Origin: Acidobacteriota bacterium
GTDB lineage: Bacteria; Acidobacteriota; Terriglobia; UBA7540
Length of the DNA stretch: 21,480 nucleotides
Assembly: GCA_003165615.1 (NCBI GenBank)
Contig: PLWR01000380.1
Span: forward strand, 1-21,480
Reading direction: 5' to 3'
The translations under genes were made by a program, and so were the position numbers. Position 1 is the first letter of the stretch. The number at the start of each line of letters is the position of its first letter. Positions 1-7,741 of the stretch are shown piece by piece. Below the pieces are notes generated by a model that ran no database searches, was not told the origin of the DNA, and saw only the letters and a program-made list of their open reading frames with translations.

Positions 1-47
1 ACGGCGTTCGGCCCGGGCCAGCGCCTCTGGCCCCTACATCTTTGGCT

Positions 48-241
48 GGCTGGCGCAGACGTGATTTTCAATGTCTGCGGCGCGGCGATCCTAAATTGCA
101 ATCCCCATCGAACCGCAGGCCTGCAAGAGGCGAGGTCTGCGCCGGCCCGCCTGCCACTTTTCACTCTTCACTGCTCTTAGCCACTCTTCTTCCGTCCCTT
201 CGGAAGATGGCAGACCCCAGACATCGGGGTCTGCGCCAGCC
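48..241. repeat. Putative MITE/REP-like element with 13-bp terminal inverted repeats
   Basis: The 13-mer GGCTGGCGCAGAC at 48-60 is the exact reverse complement of GTCTGCGCCAGCC at 229-241. Between them lie nested hairpins on the same GCAGAC/GTCTGC theme: GCAGAC 55-60 with GTCTGC 73-78, the palindrome GCAGGCCTGC at 115-124, another GTCTGC at 135-140, and a perfect 9-bp stem 210-218/226-234 with a 7-nt loop. No credible coding frame spans the interval. This looks like a small non-autonomous repeat or a degenerate cluster of intergenic palindromes. No target-site duplication was identified. The rest of 1-288 shows nothing recognisable. Confidence 0.45.
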
Positions 242-288
242 CGCGAAGACATCGTGAGGCTTATACCGTTAGCGTCTGAAGTTGCCGC

Positions 289-906
289 TTAATTCAATTC
301 ATTTATAAATCCATTCAGGATGTTCATATCTCCTTGAATTTCATCCATTGTGACTCCCAAAGTAGTCATGTGGGCGCTGAATCTCTGCGCGTAGATGGGG
401 TCCAAATTATGTTGTAGATATATCTGAATCTTTGCTTCCCATCGCCTGCGAGCGGCAGTGCAATCAGCTAAATTCTTAGAGCATACAGTTTGCTGCAAGG
501 TATTCCCTTCAGTAAGAAATACTCCTAACTGTAGCCGCACATCTTTTCGATGGGCCTTTTCTTTGGATTCTTCCGTGGGGACACCGAAGGCTTTGATCTT
601 CTCAGTTAACTGAACGTTTTCGTTCGTTAGCTTCTTATTCGCATTTACAAGTCCCTCATGGTCCTGGTAGACCGCCATGACAGCGCAGTAGACAAAAAGC
701 AGAGCCCATACTCCGAGGGTGATCTTTGCGCCGTTTCCTATGCTTCTCCATGTCGGCGTCATGGATTTACCCTCGCGACGCCTTGTGGAAATATAGTCGT
801 AAATTGGCGAGGCGAGTCCTGAGCCAAGGCCAACGGCAGTTGTGCCATAGTGCGATAGCCACATTTTGACGACTTCGGCTAGGAGATTAAGGAGGTGATT
901 GAACAT
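289..906 (-). CDS. Hypothetical membrane protein with coiled coil (205 aa)
   Basis: I do not recognise this family. A weakly hydrophobic stretch lies near residues 20-40. A clear transmembrane segment follows at about 84-103 (core LGVWALLFVYCAVMAVY). Next comes a heptad-like, Lys/Asn/Glu-rich stretch of about 25 residues (NANKKLTNENVQLTEKI) typical of a short coiled coil. The C-terminal 80 residues are polar, with two cysteines seven residues apart. The ATG at 904-906 has no good Shine-Dalgarno, so the start is uncertain. The gene is visibly richer in A/T than its neighbours and sits beside a repeat element, which hints at horizontal acquisition. It is transcribed away from the CsgG/kinase unit and nothing links it to the T6SS. 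Confidence 0.6.
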   Translation of the reverse strand: MFNHLLNLLAEVVKMWLSHYGTTAVGLGSGLASPIYDYISTRRREGKSMTPTWRSIGNGAKITLGVWALLFVYCAVMAVYQDHEGLVNANKKLTNENVQLTEKIKAFGVPTEESKEKAHRKDVRLQLGVFLTEGNTLQQTVCSKNLADCTAARRRWEAKIQIYLQHNLDPIYAQRFSAHMTTLGVTMDEIQGDMNILNGFINELN

Positions 907-1237
907 CCGCGAAGTTTACTGCGATTCGGGGCAATTTCACAGCCTATACCATGTGAAACCGAAATTGACCCATTATCCTTCCATCCGGGAGCTTTTATTC
1001 TTGACCCGGTGGTGTTACAATCAGCTCATCAAGATTTGGTAGACATATTTCTGGGAACTTGGGCCAGGCAAAATTCGAATCCAAGCCATCCTGCAAGGGA
1101 GGGATGGCGAGGCCATGGCTGGCGGCGGAATTTTGAAGCGTAGGAATCAGTGCGCATAGGAATGACCGCCGGGCGGAGTATCGCTATGAGCTCGAATTAT
1201 TTTGTTTCGGCAACCAGGTTCTTTTCCGGAGGGGACA
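907..1237. other. Intergenic region upstream of the CsgG-domain gene
   Basis: This 331-bp region separates the divergent 205-aa protein gene from the CsgG/kinase unit and must hold the promoter of the latter. I see no convincing -35/-10 pair. TACAAT at 1016-1021 is a possible -10 but lacks a good -35. A 7-bp inverted repeat (GCCATCC 1085-1091 / GGATGGC 1102-1108, 10-nt loop) lies about 130 bp before the start codon and could be an operator or leader hairpin. The left third is AT-richer, continuing the composition of the neighbouring gene. Confidence 0.4.
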
Positions 1238-2215
1238 ATGAAAAAGGTTTTGGGGATCATCCTTGTAACGCTGACCATGACCAGTGGCGCGTGGGCGCAG
1301 ACCAAGAAGCGCATCGCCATCATGGATTTTGAATTTACTGCCGTGCAGGATGCCGCGAAGCAGATTTTTGGCGGTAGCAGCCAGGACGTAGGCAAAGGAA
1401 TCGCCGACATGATGGTCACCAAACTCGTCCAGGACGGCGTGTACTCCGTGATTGAGCGCCAAGCGCTCGCCAAAATCATTTCGGAGCAGAATTTCTCCAA
1501 TAGCGACCGCGCCAACCCGGAAACCGCCGCGAAGATCGGCCGGATACTGGGAATTGACGCCATGGTGATCGGGAGCATCACCCAATTCGGCCGCGACGAC
1601 CAACACCGCAACATCGGGGGCAGCGCCATTGGCGGGATCACCGGCCGGTATGGCATCGGCGGCGTGGGCACCCATAAGGCCAAGGCGGTGGTGGTGATCA
1701 GCGCGCGTTTGGTGGATACGAACACGGGTGAGATTCTGGCGGCGGCCGATGGCAAAGGAGAATCGACGCGCTCAGGCACCTCCTTGCTGGGAGGGGGAGG
1801 TAGTGACGCGGGGGGCGGCGGCGGCAACTTCTCCATGGGGAGTTCGAATTTTGGTTCCACCATCCTGGGCGAGGCCACCAACGCTGCCGTAGCTGACGCC
1901 TCCAAACAATTGGAAGATTCGGTGGGAAAACTTCCCACGGTGGTGATTAACGTTTCAGGATTGGTTGCCGATGTGAGTGGAGATACCTTGATCCTGAACG
2001 TGGGCACCAAGGCCGGGGTTAAGGTGGGCGACCACTTGGGCATTTTCCACAAAGGCAAAGAGGTCCGCGACCCTGCAACCGGCAAGGTTTTGAAGACGAT
2101 TAACATCAAACTGGGCGATATAACAATTACCGAAGCGGATGAGACCTCTTCCACGGGCACTTTTTCGGGGCCCACGCTTCCCAAAGTCGGCGACGTCGCG
2201 CAGACGGTGCAATAG
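1238..2215 (+). CDS. CsgG/FlgT-type secreted protein (325 aa)
   Basis: The ATG at 1238 follows GGAGGGG at a normal distance and gives a classical signal peptide, MKKVLGIILVTLTMTSGAWA, with likely signal peptidase I cleavage after AWA. The mature N-terminus matches CsgG-family proteins (curli assembly and related envelope proteins): KRIAIMDFEF, then DVGKGIADMMVTKLVQDG, YSVIERQALAKII and GRILGIDAMVIGSITQFG up to about residue 125, with ARLVDTNTGEIL at about 155-170. A Gly/Ser-rich loop follows near 180-210. The C-terminal 80 residues (VGTKAGVKVGDHLGIF, then GDITI) resemble the small beta domain of FlgT-like proteins. There is no lipobox cysteine, unlike curli CsgG, so a lipid-anchored curli pore is unlikely; a periplasmic or outer-membrane-associated role is inferred. 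The kinase gene starts 27 bp downstream, suggesting co-transcription. Confidence 0.85.
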   Translation: MKKVLGIILVTLTMTSGAWAQTKKRIAIMDFEFTAVQDAAKQIFGGSSQDVGKGIADMMVTKLVQDGVYSVIERQALAKIISEQNFSNSDRANPETAAKIGRILGIDAMVIGSITQFGRDDQHRNIGGSAIGGITGRYGIGGVGTHKAKAVVVISARLVDTNTGEILAAADGKGESTRSGTSLLGGGGSDAGGGGGNFSMGSSNFGSTILGEATNAAVADASKQLEDSVGKLPTVVINVSGLVADVSGDTLILNVGTKAGVKVGDHLGIFHKGKEVRDPATGKVLKTINIKLGDITITEADETSSTGTFSGPTLPKVGDVAQTVQ

Positions 2216-2242
2216 CAACTCTTTTCCTAGTGGAGGTCAGCA

Positions 2243-4234
2243 ATGAGCTTCAAAATCGGGGATACGGTCGGGGACTATCAGATCATCGGCCTGCTGGGCG
2301 CGGGCGGCATGGGGAAGGTTTATAAGGTCAAGAACACCATCTCCGACCGCATCGATGCCTTGAAAGTCTTGTTGCCCGATCTTGCCGAAGACCCGGAGCT
2401 GGCAGACCGGTTTATTCGCGAGATCAAAGTGCTGGCAAGCTTGAATCATCCCAACATCGCCGGCCTTCGCACCGCATTTCGCCTGGAAAATCAGCTCCTC
2501 ATGGTCATGGAGTACGTCGAGGGTACAACCCTGGATGAGCGGACCAAGGCGGGGCCGATTCCCCTCCAAGATGCCATCAACTACATCACGCAGGCCCTCT
2601 CGGCGCTGGGTTTCGCGCATAAACACGGCGTCATTCACCGCGACATCAAGCCTGCCAACATGATGCTGACCCCTGACAACGTGATCAAGCTCATGGACTT
2701 TGGCATCGCCAAAACCAAGACCGACAAGAAGCTCACCCAGACCGGCACCACCATGGGTTCGCTCTTCTACATGTCGGCCGAGCAGGTACAGGGCAACGAA
2801 TTGGATGGGCGCTCGGATCTCTATTCGGTGGGGGTTTCGCTCTACGAGCTGGTGACCGGTACGCGCCCCTTCCAGGGCAAGAGCGATTTCGACATCATGG
2901 TGGCGCAACTGCAACAGACTCCCATGGCGCCGATCCAGGTAATGCCCGGCCTGCCCAAAGCACTCAATGACATCATCATGATCTCGTTGGAGAAAGAGCC
3001 TGCCAAGCGGTTTCAAACCGCGGAAGCCTTCGCCGCCGCATTAGGAAGCATCACCCACTCGCTGGGTGCGACCCCGGCGCGTGCCTCCGCCGGCATCCCG
3101 CTCCCCGCGCCGGGATTGCCCCGGGCGCAAGGTACCGGCACCGCCGCCATGGGAAGCATCCCCCCAGCGTACAACGCAGCCCCGGCGCAAGGCTCGGCGA
3201 CAGGCTTGATGTCAACCCCGACCGCGCCACCGATGGCGGTGGGTGGGAGTGTTTCCACTCCGGGAGGTTTCATCGCTACCGGAAGTTTACCCACGGTGAT
3301 GGCTCCGCAACCAGAAGCCCCCGCGCCTCCGACGCCGACGTTCGCACCACCGACGCCGCCCCTGATGATCCCACCGCCGGTACCCTCCCACGGCGTCCCC
3401 CCGCCCCAAAAAACCAAGAGTTATACGGGGCTCTACATGACGCTGGGGGCATTGATTGTCGTGGCGATTCTGGCCGTGGCGGCGATCGAAGGGACCCGCT
3501 TCCTGAAAGCCCGGGCCGGCGGCGACCAATCAGCCCAGGTGAGCACAACCAATTCCATTTCCGTAGCCCCCGCCACGTCAACCCCGGACGCCAGCGCCCA
3601 GCCGCAGACGGGCGCACCGAATTCCGCCAATCCTTCAACCTCTCCCGGCGCCGAGGCGGCACAGTCCATTGGGGCCTTCGGGGCGGCAGGTAATGCCACT
3701 CCCCCTCCGGAGGCATCGGCAGCTTCCGCGGGCACAATTGCGGCGTTGCCTTCCACCCAAAATCCGGTTAATGCCGGTGGAAACGCGACGTACCCTTCCA
3801 AGAAATCCCCGAAGTCCCACAACACTCCTGTCAATATGGCGGCGGGAGGAGGGCAATACACCCCGGCCCCTGGGGGTGGCGGGGCAGGCCAAGTCAGTTC
3901 GACCGCACATGGGGGTGGAGCAGGCCCGGTTGCGCAAGCACCCACGGGGAACAGCGCCGCCAACGCCCAGGAACTTGCGGAGCTGGAAGATCTGCACACC
4001 AAGCTGGCAGTCCGCGCCCTGGCCGAAAACGACAGCGTGGAGAACCTGCGCAAGCAAATGTCGGCAACCGGCAACAACTTGCGCTCCGATGTATCTGCCT
4101 CACAGACCCGCATGAAGATGTACATGGACAAGTTTGACGCAGCGATGAATGCCGGCGACCCGGTGGCAGCCAGGAAGTATATGGGGCTGGCAGAGCACGA
4201 GGTTGAACACCTGGAGAAATTCTTCGGCAACTAG
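2243..4234 (+). CDS. Membrane-anchored Hanks-type Ser/Thr protein kinase (PpkA-like, 663 aa)
   Basis: The N-terminal 270 residues form a complete bacterial Ser/Thr kinase domain. The glycine loop is GAGGMG at 19-24, the ATP-binding lysine K41 (ALKVLL), the alpha-C glutamate E60, the catalytic loop HRDIKPAN at 132-139 and DFG at 152-154. The activation segment contains TGTTMGSLFYMSAEQ with several Thr/Ser that could be autophosphorylated. A long Pro/Ala/Thr-rich linker follows, then one transmembrane helix at about 397-416 (core LGALIVVAILAVAAI). An extracytoplasmic, low-complexity Ala/Pro/Gly region ends in a helical domain of about 85 residues (ELAELEDLHTKLAVRAL onward). No PASTA or VWA domain is seen. 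GGAGG precedes the ATG. With the PP2C gene at 20380 it resembles the PpkA/PppA pair controlling some T6SSs; that role is inferred from context. All catalytic residues are present, so activity is expected. Confidence 0.95.
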   Translation: MSFKIGDTVGDYQIIGLLGAGGMGKVYKVKNTISDRIDALKVLLPDLAEDPELADRFIREIKVLASLNHPNIAGLRTAFRLENQLLMVMEYVEGTTLDERTKAGPIPLQDAINYITQALSALGFAHKHGVIHRDIKPANMMLTPDNVIKLMDFGIAKTKTDKKLTQTGTTMGSLFYMSAEQVQGNELDGRSDLYSVGVSLYELVTGTRPFQGKSDFDIMVAQLQQTPMAPIQVMPGLPKALNDIIMISLEKEPAKRFQTAEAFAAALGSITHSLGATPARASAGIPLPAPGLPRAQGTGTAAMGSIPPAYNAAPAQGSATGLMSTPTAPPMAVGGSVSTPGGFIATGSLPTVMAPQPEAPAPPTPTFAPPTPPLMIPPPVPSHGVPPPQKTKSYTGLYMTLGALIVVAILAVAAIEGTRFLKARAGGDQSAQVSTTNSISVAPATSTPDASAQPQTGAPNSANPSTSPGAEAAQSIGAFGAAGNATPPPEASAASAGTIAALPSTQNPVNAGGNATYPSKKSPKSHNTPVNMAAGGGQYTPAPGGGGAGQVSSTAHGGGAGPVAQAPTGNSAANAQELAELEDLHTKLAVRALAENDSVENLRKQMSATGNNLRSDVSASQTRMKMYMDKFDAAMNAGDPVAARKYMGLAEHEVEHLEKFFGN

Positions 4235-4251
4235 GGAATTAATTGGAAATC

Positions 4252-4277
4252 AGGTATTCTCCGGGTGGAGGATACCT
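4252..4277. terminator. Stem-loop between convergent genes
   Basis: AGGTATTCTCC at 4252-4262 pairs with GGAGGATACCT at 4267-4277 across a 4-nt loop, an 11-bp stem with one G-T type mismatch. It sits between the 3' ends of the kinase gene and the minus-strand methyltransferase gene, where a bidirectional terminator is expected. There is no clear T-run on either side, so intrinsic termination is not proven. Confidence 0.45.
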
Positions 4278-4311
4278 AGTATAGTGCGCCGCCAATAGCA
4301 GTACATTCGAT

Positions 4312-5892
4312 TCACCTGCGTTCCATTGCAGTGCCGGGCTTTACGGGCTGTGGAAGGTGGTTCGGCGCGCCGGCAGGGGGTTTCGCCCCGGGCTGCGGAT
4401 GGGGCGCGCGAAAGTCCCCCACCTCGAGAAACCCGCCTGAAATCAGGACGCCGATCAGCCTGGCAAATTCTTCCGCCGGGTCTTCGGGGTGGATGAAATT
4501 CCGGGCCTTGCACCTCTCCCACAGTTGCCGCACCGTCGCCTGGCCATCACACATGGGTATAAGGAAAGCAACCCAGGGGTCCACCTGGCAGTCCATGGCA
4601 AAAGGATCTTCGGTGTGCAGAGCCAAATGCTCCGGCAGCAATTCGCCTTCTTTCATTCGGTGAACGACGCGAAGCTCCAGCGATGGCCTGGCGATGGGAA
4701 CCATTTCCAAAAGATCGTTAATGGCCGATGGTCCGGCGGCAAACGTTTCCCACTTGAGAAGCCAGGCAATTTCCTCACGCCCGGTTCGCCGGCCGGCGGA
4801 GCGCCGAACGGTGAAAACGCTTCGAGCCTTGTTTTTTCGCTGAATGATGATCCAGCCGTAGGCCATAGACTCCACACCCAGACGAGAGAGGTTGTCGCGC
4901 ATCAGGTCGACGACCTCAAAGCCTCCTTTTGACTTCAGTGCGTAAATGAAGGCAGCATCCTTGGGGTCTTGTCCCCGCTTCTCAACAACGGCTATATCAA
5001 ACTCCGTATGACCTTCACCTAACCAACCCCGGACGCGTTCCTGCAAGGGGGCGCCTTGGCGGTCCGACCCTTGCGCGAGGCAATAAAAGCATCCCCCCGG
5101 CATCAGGAATTCAGGCAATGCTTCAACGCAGCGGCGGGTGATTTGTTCACCATCGGCTCCGCCGTCATAGAAAATCTGCGCGGGGCGCAATACCGGCATG
5201 TAGGGCGGGTGCGCCACGATGCGGTCAAATTGCAGACCTTCCACCCCCTCGTAAAGGTTGCCCTTTAGCACGGTGACGTTGTCCGCTCCATTCAGCAAAC
5301 GGTTGAACTTCGACATTTGCGTGGAACGCTCCGTAATGTCGATGGCCCAGGACTTCTGCGCATAGGCTGAGGCGGCCAGCGCCACGGCGCCCGTGCCGGA
5401 ACACAACTCCAGGAAACGGCCGCACGGGGTCACGGGCAGCGTGGCCAGAAAATCCGTGGTGTTGGGGGTGATCGCCGGGTAGACGATATCATCAGGAGCT
5501 TTGAACTCCTTGCCGTCCAGGGCGAACCATCGGTCCGAAACAATGAACAGCGACCCAACGGGATAGAGCACCACGGGGCACCGTAGGCGACTGCCGTCGG
5601 CGGGATCGACGGTCACCAAACCCAGGCTCGTCAGCGCCTCGACCACCTGCGAGGTAAGGACGGGCTCCAGTTCATCCCTGCGGAGGGATTCCCCCAGCAA
5701 GAGCAGGCGCGTGAGGAGGCTCAATTCATCCGATTCCTTGGGAGGAGCAGGAAGCTTTTGCCGGGTCGATAGGAGGTCGAGCAGTTCCGTTACACCCAAT
5801 CGGCCGCATATCGATTTCTCATTGAATCCGGCAGCCCGCAGACAATTGCGGAGAAGCTCAAAGCAGGGCGAGTTTTGAAGATACAGTGACAT
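4312..5892 (-). CDS. Class I SAM-dependent methyltransferase, MTS/HemK-like core (526 aa)
   Basis: Residues 1-150 look like an all-helical/winged-helix region followed by a small beta domain. The Rossmann methyltransferase core follows: motif I FLELCSGTGAVALAAS at about 160-175, the ribose-binding acidic residue D185 (SWAID), and a motif IV variant HPPY at 228-231 where the small-substrate/HemK (MTS) family has NPPY. The last 150 residues (about 365-526) form a separate domain containing DPWVAFLIPMCDG and ATVRQLWERC, reminiscent of a winged helix, and end in a Pro-rich tail. The substrate cannot be read from sequence; protein or small-molecule methylation is more likely than DNA methylation in this context. 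It is last in the minus-strand T6SS run, 71 bp after the other methyltransferase, so it may be co-transcribed. The ATG start at 5892 has only a weak, distant GGAAGG upstream. Confidence 0.85.
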   Translation of the reverse strand: MSLYLQNSPCFELLRNCLRAAGFNEKSICGRLGVTELLDLLSTRQKLPAPPKESDELSLLTRLLLLGESLRRDELEPVLTSQVVEALTSLGLVTVDPADGSRLRCPVVLYPVGSLFIVSDRWFALDGKEFKAPDDIVYPAITPNTTDFLATLPVTPCGRFLELCSGTGAVALAASAYAQKSWAIDITERSTQMSKFNRLLNGADNVTVLKGNLYEGVEGLQFDRIVAHPPYMPVLRPAQIFYDGGADGEQITRRCVEALPEFLMPGGCFYCLAQGSDRQGAPLQERVRGWLGEGHTEFDIAVVEKRGQDPKDAAFIYALKSKGGFEVVDLMRDNLSRLGVESMAYGWIIIQRKNKARSVFTVRRSAGRRTGREEIAWLLKWETFAAGPSAINDLLEMVPIARPSLELRVVHRMKEGELLPEHLALHTEDPFAMDCQVDPWVAFLIPMCDGQATVRQLWERCKARNFIHPEDPAEEFARLIGVLISGGFLEVGDFRAPHPQPGAKPPAGAPNHLPQPVKPGTAMERR

Positions 5893-5963
5893 GGGAACGG
5901 GGACCTTCCCGGGGCATACGCATCATCGTTCCGGGCACGGCAAGTGATCGCGCACGGGGAAAT

Positions 5964-7550
5964 TCACCTCATGAGCACTGCCGTTTGTGCTGCTTTCTGG
6001 AGGAACCCTTCGAGTTCATCGTCAATGGCCTTGCTCACCAGGCTCATGTCGGTTACCCGCTTGCCGTTTTCATCGAGCCAGTCGAGCGTTCCCGAATCGA
6101 AGACTTGCAGGAGGTCCGTGCGCAGGGCGGCGCGGTCGCGTGACCCATCGAGCAGGGCGAGTATACCCCGATGGATGGAGTTTCCCAGTTTCAAGGTTCG
6201 GTGGTGTAGCGTCGCCACAACGTCACTCCGTCGAGCCTGCCATCGCGCGAGGGGACTGGCGAGGGGCTTGTCGCTCACCTGCACAACATAGGGGGGGGCA
6301 TGGAGGTGCAGATCCAGGAGGCCCGCACAGTATGCCGCCCAGATGAACTCGGCAATATCCTGAGCGACGTCCTGGTCCGGCTTGGGAACGAATCCGAGCT
6401 TTTGCCGGGCGCGCAACTCGACATCCGTCACCAGTTGCTGGAAGGGAATGCGCTCCGGGTCCTTCTCCCCGAGGTACCAGAACAGAGCCCGCGCCAAGGG
6501 ATCGGCGGTCGAGAGTTTTGCCCCTGCACCACTCTGAAAAGTTTCCTCAACCCCCGGCTCGGAATTGGGGGCGGGCGATTCGGGCATGGCAAAGGTCGAT
6601 ATCAAATACCTTCTCACACAGTCTGGCTTGATGGTCCGATTCAGAGGGACATCCGGGTGGCACAAAAGGGTCTTGCGGAAATGACGTCCGCGCATGAAAT
6701 CCAGGTATTGTTCCCTCAGGACGATATCATCCGCAATTTTATCGAGGACCTCCACGGCTTTGGGCGTGAGCCCGCGCGGGACCATATCGAAGAAATCGGC
6801 CTCGCCCAGGAATTGCAGGTCGTGCTGGCGAGCGTGTTCCATGAACTGATGGAAGTAGAGAGGGGCGAACACTTCCGCGAGTTCATCATGGTAGAGCGCC
6901 TCCAGGGATCTCCCTGAAAGGCGTTCCAACTCTCCCTGTAGGAACTTCGTGTAGGGTTCAAAGTCTCTCTCCAGAGAGTTAGCAAGAAGCTTCAGAAGGT
7001 TCAGGCCTTGCTGCATCATCTGTTGTGGGTCATGAAAGTCCCGATTGTGGAACAACATCATTTCGCGGAGCATCAAGCGGTTATAGCAGCCGGGGAAGGT
7101 GTTGTAGCTGATATACGCAACTCCTTGGGGAGCAAGGCTACCCTTGCACAGGGCCATGATCTGCTTGCAAACGGGTTCCGGAACCCAGGAGTACACGCCA
7201 TGCGCAATGATGTAATCAAACCTCCCGTAATCGGGGGCCATCTCCATCAGATCGAGATGACGAAGGGTGAGGTTCTTGAGCCCCACTTCCTCCACAAGGG
7301 CGCGACCTTGGGCAATCGCCGTCCCCGCTACGTCCACGCCCACAAACTCGCTCTGCGGCAAGCCCACCGCCATGGCCGCCAGGTTCACGCCATCAAAGCA
7401 TCCCACCTCCAATACCCGACACTGTTTGACGGGTGCGGGTTTCATGCCGAAAAGTGTTGCCACGGTCGCCAACCGGTCAGGATGCGTGTAATAGATCGGA
7501 AAGGATGGGTAGGCCACCTCGTCGTACGCTGTCTTTCGGGACTCTTCCAT
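5964..7550 (-). CDS. PKMT-like SAM methyltransferase with methyltransferase-regulatory domain (528 aa)
   Basis: Near the N-terminus (residues 14-35) the sequence has YPSFPIYYTHPDRLATVATLF-like signature residues. Motif I VLEVGCFDG is at 46-54 and an acidic ribose-binding residue sits in VGVDV at about 76; HLDLMEMAPDYGRFDYI then HGVYSWV and ISYNTFPGC follow. This order is characteristic of methyltransferases carrying the MethyTransf_Reg domain (PF10119), the class that includes the rickettsial protein lysine methyltransferases acting on OmpB. The middle region (about 190-320) matches the regulatory/helical domain; the C-terminus (about 415-528) resembles a PqqD/winged-helix-like module. I chose the ATG at 7550 over the in-frame TTG at 7562 because TGAGGG lies six bases before the ATG. 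Protein-lysine methylation of an envelope or T6SS component is inference. Upstream of the gene is a long hairpin repeat. Confidence 0.88.
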   Translation of the reverse strand: MEESRKTAYDEVAYPSFPIYYTHPDRLATVATLFGMKPAPVKQCRVLEVGCFDGVNLAAMAVGLPQSEFVGVDVAGTAIAQGRALVEEVGLKNLTLRHLDLMEMAPDYGRFDYIIAHGVYSWVPEPVCKQIMALCKGSLAPQGVAYISYNTFPGCYNRLMLREMMLFHNRDFHDPQQMMQQGLNLLKLLANSLERDFEPYTKFLQGELERLSGRSLEALYHDELAEVFAPLYFHQFMEHARQHDLQFLGEADFFDMVPRGLTPKAVEVLDKIADDIVLREQYLDFMRGRHFRKTLLCHPDVPLNRTIKPDCVRRYLISTFAMPESPAPNSEPGVEETFQSGAGAKLSTADPLARALFWYLGEKDPERIPFQQLVTDVELRARQKLGFVPKPDQDVAQDIAEFIWAAYCAGLLDLHLHAPPYVVQVSDKPLASPLARWQARRSDVVATLHHRTLKLGNSIHRGILALLDGSRDRAALRTDLLQVFDSGTLDWLDENGKRVTDMSLVSKAIDDELEGFLQKAAQTAVLMR

Positions 7551-7587
7551 GTATGCCCTCAATCCTCAGAACCAGTCCTTCACAGGT

Positions 7588-7669
7588 GTAGCGCGTCTGT
7601 TCTGTAGGTCCGCGGTTCGTCCCCTGTGGGCAAGGGAAAACTGCGGACGTACAGAACAGGTCGCGCTAC
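7588..7669. repeat. Long imperfect inverted repeat (REP/MITE-like hairpin)
   Basis: The left arm, starting GTAGCGCGTCTGTTCTGTAG at 7588, is nearly the reverse complement of the right arm ending ACAGAACAGGTCGCGCTAC at 7669. The arms are about 30 nt, with a few mismatches and one bulge, around a central segment of roughly 20 nt. It lies in the gap between tssB-tssC and the methyltransferase gene and has no coding potential. The form (GTAGCGC ends, mirror-symmetric arms) is that of a dispersed intergenic palindrome. As RNA on the minus strand it would form a strong stem-loop that could attenuate or protect the T6SS transcript; that role is inference. Confidence 0.75.
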
Positions 7670-7696
7670 CCTCCTCGCAAATGCATTCGCTGCCTA

Positions 7697-7712
7697 TCCC
7701 GACTTGTCGGGA
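7697..7712. repeat. Short palindrome downstream of the sheath gene
   Basis: TCCCGACTTGTCGGGA at 7697-7712 is an inverted repeat (6-7 bp arms). It is flanked by two copies of TCGCTGCCTA (starting at about 7687 and 7727). It follows the tssB-tssC stop on the minus strand. A terminator role is possible, but no T-run follows. Confidence 0.4.
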
Positions 7713-7741
7713 CTCGCACAAAGCGCTCGCTGCCTACTACG

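Noticed and set aside
895..1143. Plus-strand open frame of 82 codons with a GTG start after GGAG
   Set aside because: It overlaps the start of the 205-aa gene on the other strand, the purine-rich tract abuts the GTG with no spacing, and the residues show no domain or coding-like pattern.
1147..2184. Long minus-strand frame (345 codons) opposite the CsgG-domain gene
   Set aside because: Antisense shadow of a GC-rich gene; Pro/Ser/Leu-rich with no recognisable motif, whereas the plus strand has a signal peptide and family motifs.
1238..2215. Curli secretion pore CsgG itself
   Set aside because: No lipobox cysteine and no csgA/B/E/F genes nearby; only the domain-level assignment is justified.
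2237..3016. Minus-strand frame (259 codons) opposite the kinase domain
   Set aside because: Mirror of the kinase coding frame, His/Arg/Gly-rich, no ribosome-binding site or domain.
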